Positions 11,831 through 25,433 of a stretch of DNA of 64,000 bases are shown piece by piece. The DNA lies in the NCBI GenBank assembly GCA_028023455.1, contig JAQFVV010012423.1, positions 5,248,269 to 5,312,268 of the forward strand. Reading direction: 5' to 3'. The first letter of the stretch is position 1, and each line of letters opens with the position of its first letter. Made by a program: the position numbers and the translations under genes. The DNA comes from Epiperipatus broadwayi (Eukaryota > Onychophora > Udeonychophora > Euonychophora > Peripatidae). Under the pieces are notes generated by a model, which saw nothing but the letters and a program-made list of their open reading frames with translations, had not been told where the DNA came from and did no database searches.

Positions 11831-14800
11831 CTGTAGCTAATGTGGTGGTGGATCAAGAAGAACCAGCATGGAATGGAGCTATGCAGTCTTGCCCAATTGT
11901 CAGTACAAAGACTGGAGATAACATTACAGAAGCATTGATTGATTCAGGAAGTCAAATGTCATTGCTATCTAGTAAGTTTTATGTGAAAATAAAAAGAGAG
12001 CAGCCACATTTGTATGCACTGCCAATAACGAGAATTCAGGTGACACTGTCCAATGGCAAGAAGGCAAATATTGAAACCAAACAGGTATGGTTACATTTGC
12101 ATCTGGGTAATGTAGAGTTAGACCATGTCTTTTTGATAATGCCTGGTCTCATACAAGATATTATAATTGGGACTGATTTTTTTTTACAGACATAAATGTG
12201 TGTTGGATTATGACAAATGTTTATTTCTTTGCCAAGAAGTTTTGATGCTATTTGAAGGGCTAAAAAGTATAAGCCACTTCATGTACAGTGTGTTCAGCAA
12301 GTGAGGAATACTGTGGAAATGCAAAATAAAGTGTCACAATCTATTTTAAAAGGAATGGAAGAACAACATCCATAATGGAACTGTTGAGGGAGTTTTATTC
12401 AGTTTTTTTTGAATAGGCCTAAGATCATTGAGGGGTAAGTGCATTGCATTCAAGTTAAGGATGAAAACCATTTCCAGAGTCTTCATATCCCATTCTGCTT
12501 CAATATAAGGCTGAAGTAGATCTTCAAATACAGCAGATGATTGAATGGGGAGTTATTGAAAAGCACACATTCTTATATATTAACCCATTAGTAGTGGTAA
12601 AGAGAGATGGGTCTCTCAGGATATGTTTGGATGCCCAGTGGTTGAATGCCATTACTGTTCTGGAAAGAAACAATCCATCTACAATAACAGAACATCTCTC
12701 AAAATTAATTGGGAAAACCATTTTCTCTACATTGGACTTGTCATCCAGTTATTGGCAGATCCCTCTACATCCATCTGACTGTAAATATACTGCCTTCTGC
12801 TATAATGGGCATATGTATGCATTTAAGCATATGCCTTTTGGATTAATCAATAGTGGTTCAGGACTTTTAAAGTGTTTAGATCAAGTGTTATCAGACAAAA
12901 TCAAGAGCCTGATTGTGATGTATATGGATGACATAGTCATCGCATCTAAAAATATGGAAGAGCATATGGAACACTTGAAAATGTTCTTAATGGAGTGTTA
13001 CCAGAAAAACATTACTATCGATTTACAAAAAAGTTGCCTGGTCCAGGAAGAGATTGCATTTTTAGGCTTCTTAATTGGGAAAGAGGGTGTTAAACCTCAT
13101 CCAGAGAAACTAACAGCAATACATTTTCCTACACCCACTAATAGGCATCAGGTGTGGTCTTTTCTGGGATTATGCAATTTTTATCATAGATTCTATGAAA
13201 ATTTTGCATTAGATGCTGCAAATTTGGTTCAGTTATTAACAAAAGACCAAAAATGGGTATGAGAGTACAAACAGGAGAGGGAATTTGAACACATTAAAAA
13301 GAAGTTCTTGGAACAGGTGGTTCTAGCCTACCCTGACTTTTCACAAACTTTTTATGTTCAGACCAACAGCAGTGGGCAAGGGCTTGGGGTTGTGTTATTT
13401 AAAATTGACAAAACAACATCACAGAGTGTTGTATTTTTGTAGCCACAAGCTAAAAGGGGAAAAAAATAATTACATAACAACAGAAAAGGAAGCCCTGGCC
13501 ATTGTGTGGGCTTTCAGTAAATTCAAACAATTCTTACTTGGGTCAGAGATTGTTGTAATTACAGATCATAAGAGCTTGGAATTTCTTAATAGCAGTTACT
13601 TATCGAATGATTGATTGATATGATGGAGTCTTATGCTACAGAAATTTCAGTATAAAGTTCTATATTGCAAAAAAAAGAAAAATATTGTAGCAGATATTTT
13701 GAGTTGGCATCCCATAGATCTGATTTCACATCATCTCAAGCTCTACAATCTGAGTATTGCAGCATTCACATTGGTCACAGATGATTCCATAGAACAACAA
13801 TTACTAAGGCTATCTGAAATACAGGAGATGAGTTCAGAAATGTGCAAATTATGATATGTAAGAAAGGGATAGGAACTTCAGACCCCAGTGACAGCAACAT
13901 TGGGAAAATATGAAGCCTATAGAATAAAAGATGGTGTATTACAATACAGAGTTGCCACAGAAGACTCATGGAGAATTCTTATACCCCAAGAACTCAGGAA
14001 CAAACTTATAGACTATATGCATTGCCTTTGGCCCATGTAAAGTAGAGCATGTGCTCAGGGAAGTATTTTACTGGCCAAGTTTATATTCAAATGTTGTGTC
14101 AGTTTTAAGAAAATGTCATATGTGTTCACAAACTGAACACGTAAATAAGAGATTTACTGAAATCTGTTGGCCATAGATTTTTATGGGCCTTTACCTGCCT
14201 ATAAGTGTTATCGATATTGAATCATAATGTATGACATATTTTCTAAGTATGTGACTGCATATCCGTTAAGAAAGGCGGATACTCAAAGTACTATCTGGAT
14301 CTTACAGGAGCATCAGTTTCCTAAGATCGGTAGGTCCCAGATGGTACTTACAGATCATGGGATACCCTTTAAATCTCACCACTGGAAAAAGTGGATTCAG
14401 CAACAGGGTATTCAACACATATTAACATCTATTTGTAATCTCCAATCAAACCCCTGTGAGAGAGTCATGAGGGAGTTAAATGGTTTATTTTGGCTTTATG
14501 TCAGCAAAAATCACTGGATGGGTGAATCAGATGGAAAACATCACTAACTACATAAATTGGACACAAAATGAATCTACAGGATTTGCACCCATCAGATTAC
14601 ATTTTGACAGAATTATCCAATGCTGATAAAGGCTCCCTTGCCTGTAGATGAGGAGAAAGTTGATAAATAAATGGACAGAAGAAAGGCTAAAATAAAGTTG
14701 AAACATATGGCCAAAGTATGTGTAAAGCGGGGAAATTGAGGACCATGTAGATTTGAGGTAGGGGACTTGGTTTTTGTACAAAAACCTCACATTAGCAATC

Positions 14801-14960
14801 CAATCCAGCATCAATATAAAAAAGTTTTCCAGTATATGAGGGATCCTTCACTATACAGAGGGAAAATGGTCCAAATGCCTTTGTATTGGAAGATGAGCAT
14901 GGGGTTTATGGATCTTATAATGCACAGAGCCTTAGGCCAGCCACTTAAAAGCTAGGAAGT
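11830..14960 (+). pseudogene. pol relic (protease, RT, RNase H, integrase)
   Basis: Aspartic protease: ALIDSGSQ with the catalytic D codon near 11941, and IIIGTDFF near 12160-12180. A frameshift follows between 12195 and 12537. Reverse transcriptase: SLRICLDAQWLN, FSTLDLSSSYWQIPL, HMPFGLINSG and the YMDD catalytic box near 12920, open from 12537 to 13262. RNase H: NYITTEKEALAIVWAF and ITDHKSLEFLN in a different frame, 13354-13614, then NIVADIL to about 13710. Integrase: MYDIFSKYVTAYPL, LTDHG and NPCERVMREL at 14227-14547, and a GPY-region remnant at 14767-14955. At least two frameshifts and several stops, and a damaged zinc-binding region around 14000-14140, mean it cannot make an active protein. 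Confidence 0.85.
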
Positions 14961-15096
14961 ACACAAGAAATTGATCTCAGGGCAAATCTTCAGTTCAGGG
15001 AGGGGGTTTAAAAGTTTTAAATGTTGGGGTTTAAAGTCTTGAAAAAAAGAAAAAGCAAAGAAATGCTTTTATTTTTTTATGGTGTGATGGGGCAGT

Positions 15097-16986
15097 TGAA
15101 CCGGATAGATACTTCATCTGATTCAAAAGTTTTATCATGAAAATTAAAACCAAGTTTTATATTGCAATAACACACATATTTATATTGAAATCTTATATTT
15201 TTAATTCTCAGTTGATTTTAGTATAAAAATATTTTTTATTATGCTTGTTTTCTTTTAAAATAATTAAAAGCAAGCAAAGTTTAATTAATCTTTTTATAAA
15301 AGTTTTTTTTTTATTAAGAAAAAAAAAGTTGGTTTATTTTTAAAGCTGAGATTTAGTTTGGTATGTTTTTTTTTTTAATTAATTTTGTAAGATAAAGCCC
15401 TGTAAGATATTGTTTTTCTAATTTTTCTAATTAATATTGAGCAGGAGATAAAGATTTACCCTGGTTGATAGTTGCAAAAAGATTGTGCAAGAGATAATGA
15501 TGGACATAAATAGCTCTGGTTTGTTTTTTTTTAGGGGAGATTATTCAGAGACTATTCTAGTCAGTTCTTTTTCTCTCTGATTGCTGAGCTTATTCAGCTT
15601 CGTGTTATTGAGGATTCATCCAGATTTCTCTGTTATTGACATACTGCATTGTTGAAGTGATTCTAATTTAATGGATATTTGTTCCCCGGAATCACCAAAT
15701 TGAATTTCCATTGATCAACAATAATTCTACTATATGCTGTGATAGTATTAGGCATTCAGATGTCGTGCCTATAATCTACACCATACAGAATCTCCACAAT
15801 ATGATGGGCTAAATCTTTTCAAAGATGAACCTTCAGAACTCCAAAATTGTGACTTCAATCATGATCTAAGTGTCAAGTCCAAAGCTGATCCCAATAGTGC
15901 TTCCATAAATTAATGCCGCTGTATAGAACTCTTTGTAACTGAACTTTACATGAACAGCTGAAATTAATATTATCTTGAGGTAACTTACCTTTCCATATCA
16001 AAATCAGGGCTAAATCTCTAATTAAGTCTCTAGCAAATCTCAGCTTAATCTTAAAAAGAAATTATATTTATGATGTGTAATCTATCAATTTAAATATTAA
16101 TGTATTGTTTTTTTTTTTTAATTTGACATTAGAATCTTAGTAGCGAGATTTTCCATCTTAAAATATTTCTTATTTGAGAGTGTATGGTGAGTGATATTTT
16201 ATATGCTTAATATTTTCTCAGTTCTATGATTAACCCTTTGATAAATACTCAGATCAATCTTAGTAATTTTTTTTTACTTTTTTTTTGTTTGTTTGCTTTG
16301 TAGTTAAACTTAATCAAACTTGGTTTGTGTTTTCTGCAGACTGTTGATATTTTGGCTGGCAGTTTAGAGAATATATTTTGTTTTCTTGGTAGAGATTTAT
16401 TTTCTATAATTCAGATTATGTAGCTCATAATTTTACTACCTTGGCTCATTTAAACGCACTTGACCATGATCATTTTGCAGAATTAGGACATTCTTGGTTC
16501 CAATGTTTTCTTTCCAGACTAAGAAAAGCTTGTCTGCGCTGTCCCATTGTTCTCCACATGCATCCATCTTACTAAATCTCTATAGGGAAAGTGAATTGGT
16601 TGGGTGAACTGCTAGCAGGAAGATATAAGCCCTTATTATGTTATAGATGAGAAATGAACTTGTCTGCCTGGGTATTTAATGTATTAATGATCGCATACAC
16701 TTAATGTTAAAATCTGCTAAGAAAATGTTGATCGTTTTCATGTTAATTTTGTTATTATGTTTAATAAATTTAAAAAGTTCTTGTAATTATTTAGGCTGAC
16801 ATTTGTCTCGGTGTTTTCTCAATTGTCTGAACAATGTTCATGAGCTTTTGTTCTCCCTGGTTTTAGTCCGGCACATTCATGTTCATATATCCTGCCCATC
16901 CTTAAAATAAATGTTTAGTTCTGATTTTTGGACTAGTGATGCCCTCATGGTCAGTATATGTGAATCCAAATCTTTCATCCGGTACA
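15097..16986 (+). repeat. 3' LTR of degenerate gypsy element
   Basis: Begins TGAACCGGAT and ends ATCCGGTACA, keeping the inverted ends better than the 5' copy. It is followed at once by ATAT and an (AT)n run. A purine run (CAGGGAGGGGG, about 14997-15007) ~90 bp upstream is the best polypurine tract candidate, but it is displaced from the LTR edge. Confidence 0.85.
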
Positions 16987-17018
16987 ATATATATATAATT
17001 GCTATTGTCACACTCATT

Positions 17019-17022
17019 AAAT

Positions 17023-17059
<37 letters not shown>

Positions 17060-17060
17060 A
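17019..17060. repeat. (AT)n-(GT)n microsatellite
   Basis: TA dinucleotides pass into TG dinucleotides and end at TGTGTA. It sits between the gypsy element's right flank and the first foldback element. Confidence 0.9.
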
Positions 17061-17578
17061 AATTAATTAATGAATGGGATCTTCACTATATAAAAAGGTT
17101 ATATACACAGCCAAAGTGTGTAGGTGTGCATCAACCAGCAAGACCAGTTCTTCAGACTAAATGAAAACAATAGAAAGCCTGTTCAAGCTACTATTAATGA
17201 AAAGGAGGCTTTTTTGATCAATCACTCACATTGTTATATATGATCAAATACCTAAATATTATAGCTATAAGAGTTGAGATACAATGTATAACAACCTTAA
17301 GACTCTCCTGAAGGGAGACTTTTAATTTCAGTTAGAATGTAAGAAATGTTACTATAGTTTGTATATCAACTCTTATAATTAAGTTATAATGTCCAACAAC
17401 TTGCTCATACATAACAATATGAGTGACTGATCAAACAGCCCCCCTTTTGTTTAGTGGACATGTTTATTATTATTTTCATTGATCTCATAGAACTGATTTT
17501 ATTGGCTGCTACACATCAATACACCTTGGCTGTGGTTTTAACTTTGATTATATAATGAAGATCACATTTACTAATTAG
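17061..17578. mobile_element. Foldback/MITE-like element with ~230-bp inverted arms
   Basis: The left arm (about 17061-17295) and right arm (about 17340-17578) are imperfect reverse complements. GGGATCTTCACTATATAA near 17077 pairs with TTATATAATGAAGATCAC near 17548. CACAGCCAAAGTGTGT near 17114 pairs with ATACACCTTGGCTGTG near 17519. GATCAATCACTCA near 17216 pairs with TGAGTGACTGATC near 17420. Only about 45 bp separate the arms, so the whole element can fold into one hairpin. No coding capacity, so it would depend on a transposase from elsewhere. Ends and target duplication are unclear because both flanks are simple AT sequence. Confidence 0.75.
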
Positions 17579-18481
17579 TTTATATTTATTTCAACTATTA
17601 AAAATATTAAATTTAACAATATATATTGTAATGCTAGGATTTCAGTTTAAACTTGGTAATGCTATTTACATTAAAATGTTCATTTATTTTTTTATTTTAA
17701 TTCTAAGATTATGAAAATTAGTTAAAAAAAATAATTAAAATAGTTTACCTTGTTATTAAATGGTAGTTTTGATAAGACATTATAATGTAAAGAAATGGCT
17801 ATACAAATTTTCTAACAAGCAATATATCAAAATATCATTTTATATTATCTTGCAAAAAAAAAAAAACCCTTAAGATTAATATTAATAATGTAAATATATT
17901 ACATTAGAGATATATATTAATAAAGTATGCAAATGATTTTATATGGTATAAGTAATAAAATAAATTATATGTTAATAAAATTTATTTGTTAATATTTGAT
18001 TTACTGCATATATTTCAAAAATAATATGTAAACATAAACAAACAAGATATTATATTATTGTTAAAGTATTGTATACATGTATGTATATTTACATGTTGAT
18101 ATGATTAGACAATATTAAATTATACATATTTAAAAACATTGATTTAAAATATTTAATTTATTTAAAATGAATATTTAAAAAATTTGATTATACTATATTA
18201 GATAGATGAATAAAAAAGAATCTCTGTATTTTATTTAAAATATGATTTTAAAATTTATTTTATGTTTTTAAATTGTTAATTTATACTTTTTATTATTATT
18301 TTAAAACATATTGTGACATTTATTTTATAAAGTTTTTAAAATATATTTTAATGTCACAGACTGATGATGTATTTGAAAGAACTTTTATTGAGTAGATATG
18401 TGGATAAATTTAACTCTTAATAGGCAAAGCTATGGAACATCATATGATCACCATTTCTTATGCTTGTTTCAAACTGTTATT
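17579..18481. other. AT-rich spacer, nothing recognised
   Basis: Very AT-rich sequence between two foldback elements. No open frame and no repeat shared with the rest of the window that I could see. Confidence 0.6.
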
Positions 18482-18881
18482 AAAACAGGCAAACCTCCTG
18501 ATACAGTATTGACACTCAGCAAGCCAGAGTAATCAATGGATGCCAGAAGTTTTGGGCATAAAATCCCCATGTAGTATCTACTCATCCAATATTCCCAGCT
18601 AGTTTCTGGCTTGTATCTTTCATCAGTGTTTAAGCCTCATAATTTTATAGTTAAGTAGCGATAAAAGGTAGCTGTAGGATGGTTGCATTGGATCCTAAGA
18701 TGTAGGTGCAGTGCTCTCAGATCCAAGGCTCTTCACTGATAAAGGCCACATTCCAAAAACTAGTCTGGGATATTGGATGAGTAGGTACTAAATGGGAGTT
18801 TATGCACAAACCTTCTGGAACTCATTGATTACTCTGGCTTGCACTGAGTGGCAATACTGTATGGAGAGTTTTGCCTGTTTC
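18482..18881. mobile_element. Foldback/MITE-like element with ~148-bp inverted arms
   Basis: Left arm 18482-18629 and right arm 18733-18881 are reverse complements with scattered mismatches. AAAACAGGCAAA starts the left arm and TTTGCCTGTTT ends the right. AAGCCAGAGTAATCAATG near 18520 matches CATTGATTACTCTGGCTT near 18823, and CTACTCATCCAATATTCC matches GGGATATTGGATGAGTAG. The ~100-bp centre is unique and includes GGATCCTAAGATG. It is less AT-rich than its surroundings. Non-coding; unrelated in sequence to the foldback at 17061. Confidence 0.75.
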
Positions 18882-19048
18882 AAAACTATAGAAATGAATA
18901 CTAGAAAATATAGCATAAAATATCATAGAAATAGTACCTCTGATAATTACTTAAGTATGGCATAATGAAAAAATCATTTACACCCCTCATCTTAGATTAG
19001 ACTCTTACCCTTTTGTCTCAATTGTTAAACTGCATAAAAGTTTAAGTG

Positions 19049-19084
19049 ATATATATATATATATATATATATGAACAGGAGAAG

Positions 19085-19167
<83 letters not shown>
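19049..19167. repeat. (AT)n microsatellite
   Basis: Two long TA runs, split by the short insert GAACAGGAGAAGGA around 19073-19086. Confidence 0.95.
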
Positions 19168-19171
<4 letters not shown>

Positions 19172-19260
19172 TAAATCATAGTTTAAATATGTTTATTGAA
19201 TTATTAGAACCCAGTATGGTTTCCATGCTTTAACAATTACGAACATATTTAAACTTTAAT

Positions 19261-20474
19261 TTTCTTTAGACTCATGTTCATGGTAGCAAAGTCGTACTTC
19301 TTTTGATTTGTTTATGTTAGAAAGCTGAGTTTGGTTTAAGATTTTATTTTTGATATTTGTTAATTCTCTTTATTATTATAAGAAGAGGGTTAAAAGATGT
19401 ACTAAACCATGATATAAAACTATGTGTAAGAGATTGTAATCTGGGCCAAGTGATAAGTGGTTCAGCATGACATATGCATCTTAGAAATTATAGATCTTTT
19501 TCACATGTCGTTTATGATTATATCCCTACACAAAATGTTAAAAGTGAATAGAAATTAGTCCCCACCTTGCATATGGGTGTTGTTATAAAATTACACTTCA
19601 GAAATATTATTCATTATTAGAATATAATGGATATTTATTATTTTTTGGATTCAGGTGAATTTTAGATTGAGTATATATGAGTTCCATTTATATCTTTTTT
19701 CAAGCTGGCTTATTCAGAAGATCAGATCAGCAATAAAAACTTATAATTAAGTTTCTGAACAATATCTACTCCAGTCATAGTTAAAAAACAGATTAACAGC
19801 AGAATAAATCATAAATTTCTAACTATTAATTGGATACAGTAAATTAACAGCCCATGAAATAATAGCTAGCATTTTGGGTACTAAATTATATATCAAAGAT
19901 GGATTTATCATATGATAATCATGAAGTAATAATTTCCATTATAGTTGGTGTTCATAAATAAAATCATCATCATCATATTATAAATGTTAGAGTGACAGTG
20001 TTAAGAATAATATTTGGCCATTTATCTTGATTCCATTACAATATGTAAGATTAGAAAGATGCATGTTGGGCTTACCAAGGAAGGATCAATAAATAAATAT
20101 CATAATATTGGGAAAAACTCTTGAAAAACCTAAAATGTAGTTAGAAAAAAGAATAATAGATAAATAAATGAAATTTCAAACTGGATCCCAAAAGTTCATA
20201 TTGAGATAGATGGTTGAAATAATGTGAAGAGAAGAAACTCTAAATTAATGTTATTTAATATATATATATATATGCATGTGTGGTATGCATACATATAAAA
20301 TTCTTAAAAATGAGTGCATAGCTATTCAGAAAACTCTAGTTTTATTTAATTAAATTACAAAAACTTATATTAATGTACATATATATTGTTTAGAGTGGTT
20401 TTTTAAAAATTTTAAAGTTTTTTTATATTTATATATCTTTAGACAGCTAAAATAATAATAATAATAATAATAAC

Positions 20475-20560
<86 letters not shown>

Positions 20561-21041
20561 TTCATAAGAATAATAATATAAAGCAATGATTATTTATTAA
20601 GCACATAGGAAGCATTTTTTGACTATAGAGGGACTTCCCAAATCTCAACACAAGATAGTAACTTCTTAAAGATAAGAACAGCAATTTTATTTTTAATCTA
20701 AATTCCCACATATATAGGCCAATCTGATGCATCTTGCTTTATAAATATGAAGCTGTTATATAATAACAATAATAATTAAAAGAAAAACATTTTTGTTATT
20801 AAAATTAATCAGTGAAGCTACAAATATATGCTGTATGCTAACCAAAAAAATATAAGAAAAAAAATAAGCATAAAAGCAAAACAATAAAATTCATAACTTT
20901 AATAAATTTTACAATATGGTTCTTTGGCTTACATTGGAATCTTATATATTTATTATTTTTGCTTTTTTATCCTTTCCAAATTTGATATATATAGTATTTG
21001 ATGTAATAAAAGTTTTCTATGTGAAAAGTCAAAATATTTAT
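19261..21041 (+). repeat. Dispersed 1.8-kb repeat, arm A (inverted partner at 47912-49724)
   Basis: This block is the reverse complement of 47912-49724 along nearly its full length. Examples: CTGGGCCAAGTGATAAGTGG near 19441 pairs with CCACTTATCACTTGGCCCAG near 49522, and TTTAGAGTGGTTTTTTAAAA near 20390 pairs with the segment near 48575. It contains an (AAT)n run at 20451-20557 that is shared as (TTA)n in the partner. There is no coding frame apart from microsatellite translation. The partner has about 75 extra bases near 48340-48415. It is either an unclassified dispersed repeat family or an inverted duplication; the sequence alone does not decide. Confidence 0.85.
20451..20557. repeat. (AAT)n microsatellite
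   Basis: About 35 AAT units with one ACA interruption, inside arm A of the inverted repeat. Read on the minus strand it gives a poly-tyrosine frame, which is not a gene. Confidence 0.95.
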
Positions 21042-21855
21042 GACATATAAAATTTATAAAGTATCTTTTGTAAGCCATAAAATGAAATATCAATTTAATA
21101 GTGTCATAAAAAAATCCTGTATGTCATTCTTATATTTTTTAAAAAAAACTTAATATTTGAAAAATTTAAACTGAGAACCTAAAATAGATAAGAGCAAGTA
21201 GAAATGGCTGTTTAAATTCCAAAGTTAATATACATTTAAAAATTTCAAAACAATTAGAGAGGGCATAATCTGTTTGATAACAAGATTTCTATTTCATTTA
21301 TGTTGGTTAAAAAGTTATTGAATAAAAAGGTTATCACTCAGAGAAGATAGAAGTCTAACATTTTAATATTCATTTCATTTAAAAAAAGAGAAAAATACAG
21401 TACTGTAATATCATTGTTTTTATTTTTTAAATGAATGATTGAACATGCAAGCATTAAATATATGCAGAAATTTGTTCTTTTAATTTATTACTAATTTTTA
21501 AATTTTGTTTATTTTATAATACTAATTTATATAAGTATTGTATTTACATAGGAATGTATTTGTGTTAATATGGCATGTTAAAAAAACTGTACATGTGCAA
21601 TTCAGAAAACAATACATACTATCTTGTAAGTAACATTTATCAACAAAATGTGAGCTATTATATGCAATATACTTGGTATGCAAGAGGATCTTGGAACAAA
21701 ACTATAAAAAACACAACTTCATTATAATTCATGCAGTTGTATTATTTCAGTCATATGGTCTAATATGGATGTAGCCTTTTTTTAATTTTTTTAAAATAAT
21801 TCTTCACCAGATATCAAATATTATAAAATTATATATATTATATTATATATATATA

Positions 21856-21927
<72 letters not shown>

Positions 21928-24900
21928 TTTAAAAACTAACTAATGAAATTGAAATAATGTTATATATAAAGTGTATCTGACATCCAATCAATTGTATTTA
22001 TACTTGCATCAGAAATGTAAAAAGAAGGTTTAATTAACATATTTTCTTATTTCAAAATCTATTGGAAAGTATTAAAAAAATCAATCAAATTTAATTGGTA
22101 AATGAGATATTTTGTTTTAATTTTTTATCTGATTACATGATAAATACCTAATTGAATTTTTTAAATAATCGTACAGGTAGTTTCTCAGATTGTGACACTT
22201 TAGACCCAAAATGTTTTAGATTATACTAAACATTTCCATTCAATTATCCAAACTAAGATTTGCTTTTATTTTACTTAAGGGGAGAAAAATTATCTAGAGA
22301 CCTTAAAGTTTGCTATTAATAATGGTACTGCTTCTATAATAAATTTAACAAAATTCCTTTTAAATAACACTTCATTTGACATGATAATAATCTAAAAATC
22401 TATTTTCTGCAAAGTTTTAATTTTAGATATAATTTTTATTTCTTTTTTAAATCAAAAGAAGTGTTAATAATCTTTGACATATGCAAATATTTTATATGTA
22501 TTTATCATATATTTGATTTTAATAAAATGTATAATAATATTTATTTTGAGCTAATTTATGTTTGAAATTATCTTATTTAACAACTTACAATTTTCACATT
22601 ATGTATATAATTAAGAACTATACATTTTTACAGTCTAATTCACAGTTGTCTGAAAAATCATAAAATAAAGTGAAGATTTTTTTTGTCTGTACTTTTATAG
22701 GTTAAACTTCACATTTTTTTTTATCATATGTATTGTAATAATTAACAATATAGCAATTTATATATATATATATATTGGGAAAAGAAATAATTTTTTATTC
22801 ATTCACTAGAAAATTGATATGCACTATCCTGGCAATAAATACTTTAAAAGCAGAGATAGTCTATATATACTAAGAGCTTATTTTTTAAATATACCAACAA
22901 TTATTGATCCTGTTTAAATTACTGCTTGAAATTATTATAAGTCTGATTTTTAAATTGGCTTATTACTTGCACAAACACAGTTTATATATCACAAGAAAGA
23001 GAAAGTTTCTTATTTTTTAACTATTTACACACTGAACCTCAATAGTTTGTATATATGTAATAATTAATGATTTATATATAATTTAATGCTCACAACATAT
23101 ATGTTGTAAAAATCACACATATATATTTGTATTGCATATGTTTTAATAATTAAAAAACATAAATTATGAAGAAAAAAATATAAAAAAAATAGCTTAAAAA
23201 TAGATTTTAAGAATGAAATTAAATATATATTGCATCATTTTTTTAAAGAATATATTTGTTTTTATAAAGAATAAGGGTGGGGAAAGAGAATCTGGTTAGA
23301 TATAGATTCAGAACCTGTTCTCTTTTTTTTATAATTAAAAAAAAAAGTAAATGTTATAATGAAAAAAAAAGGTTAAAAGATTTTAAAATAAAACTTTCAA
23401 TAAACAATAAAATTAATTAATGAAGATAATCTTGTAAACTAAATCATCAACAGGAATGAATTTAAAATTTGGAAAGATTTCTGACTGATAAGACAGCAGA
23501 TGAAGTTAAGAAAGTTTAGATAAATGAATGTAAATTTAATTAAAAACCAACATTAAAATGTTGATAAAAATGGACAATAGGAGAGATAGGTATAAAAATA
23601 GTGGTTTTTCTATTGTTATGATTATTATTACTCTAATTTTGTGTGTGGCATAGTCAAAAAGATTCTCAGAAAATAAATTATTTCTAACTATGTAAAATCT
23701 AAAAGTAAAAGCTGTAAAAGTAACAAATGCACTCCAAAAAACATCAGGAATATTTGTTTAGGCTTTGTGGCTGAGGTCTCCAAAATCATCAGTTCTTTCA
23801 TCTGCAATTAATATCTCAATTGTAGTATGGACTCTGCCACATATCCTCTTTCCTATTGTCAACCAGAAGCATGAAAAAAACAAGGAAAATCATTGCTGAA
23901 GATTAAAAGGTCAGCTATGAAAAGAATCAGAAATGAAAGGAAATATACTAACTACCTATGATGCCATCTTCCCATTAAAAATCCTAGTGCCCAGACATTT
24001 TTAAGAGAAAATGAACTATGAAAATAAAGGACAATTAATGATATTTAAATTCTGATAATTATTGCACAGTTATTTATATATATTTTTATTGTATTGAATA
24101 TTTAATTGATTGGGTGCACATAAGAATAAAAAAGTATTTATTTAAATGTTGCTTGGTCTATTTTCTCTCTTTTAACTGCATCAGCATGATTATAAGATTG
24201 TAATTATTCCTATGTACTCATTAATAATGTGCTGCATCCCCTGTTCAAGGTGTTGGAACAAGCCTGGATAAGTTTCAAGCACTGGGTTTGGTTGCCTTCC
24301 ATTTAGGCATGCTGTCTATATAAGATTTACATGGCCAGATGGTGCCTGAGACTTGTCTCAAAGAAAATAAAATGCCTGGAATGATGGGTACTATTCCAGC
24401 AATATGGAGAGGTGCTATGGTCGGGAAAAATAGTCAGGGCTGTTTATTCATGTAACCTCAATCTAACTGTAGGTTTCATTGATGGTTAATCTATCAATGA
24501 TATTCTACCCTTCTGCCTAAATGTGTGATCACTAGGGTAAAGAGGTGGTAAATAAATCTGAAGAGAAATTATAATAATATTTTTTGTAGTTTCTAAACAA
24601 TACATAATGCTGAATGTTGAAATATAAACAATACAGTATGTTGGTAATGTATATAGTCAGCAAATGTAGACAGATAAGTTAATAAATCCAATCATAATAA
24701 TTTACAGTAAAAATAATAAATATAAAAAATAATAATTATAGTTAATGAATAAGCATTTTAATAAAAGATATATATTTTGCATTATAAACCCCCATGATCA
24801 TTACAATGTATTACAATATTTTTATTCTTCAAACATTGAACTCCAAATGTAATAGTATAAAATAAATAAATATTATTATAATTTAACCTCAAATTGAAGA

Positions 24901-25156
24901 GTGTCAAATGTAATAATAATATTTACTTTTCATAAAAAGTTTTATTCAGACTTTACTTGGATTGCCAAATATAATGGTATTAAAATGAAAGATAAAATGC
25001 TTATCTAATATTCTGGGTTTAGCTAATATTTTAATACATGAAATAAAAAATATAGAGACTCTCAAACTTTATATTAATATAGAGTGCAATAATTTAATTA
25101 CTAATGATCACAAACAGCAATTTAATTAACAAAAATAAAAAGTTATTAATCTAACC
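21042..25156. other. AT-rich region without recognised genes
   Basis: About 4.1 kb with no plausible coding frame. It holds a long (AT)n run (21829-21924) and many A or T runs. A less AT-rich island at about 24230-24540 stands out (starting GCTGCATCCCCTGTTCAAGG) but has no open frame and no match elsewhere in the window. Nothing can be assigned. Confidence 0.6.
21829..21924. repeat. (AT)n microsatellite
   Basis: Nearly uninterrupted TA dinucleotides with a few ATTATA breaks at the left end. Confidence 0.95.

Positions 25157-25433
<277 letters not shown>

Larger units (their letters stand above)
8687..16986 (+). mobile_element. Degenerate Ty3/gypsy LTR retrotransposon, 8.3 kb
   Basis: Long direct repeats (8687-10595 and 15097-16986) begin TGAACYGGAT and end near ATCCGGTACA, imperfect inverted ends of the TG...CA kind. 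ATAT precedes the left LTR (8683-8686) and follows the right one (16987-16990), a 4-bp target duplication inside an (AT)n tract. The interior encodes, in order, gag, protease, reverse transcriptase, RNase H and integrase, which is the Ty3/gypsy order. Frameshifts and stops break the frame many times, and the LTRs differ at many positions, so this is an old, dead copy. Its proteins are recognisably related to those of the intact element at 32314-47831. Confidence 0.9.

Noticed and set aside
18355-18390. Hammerhead-ribozyme-like core (CTGATGA ... GAAA)
   Set aside because: The bases between the two core motifs cannot form stem II, and no matching stems I and III were seen.
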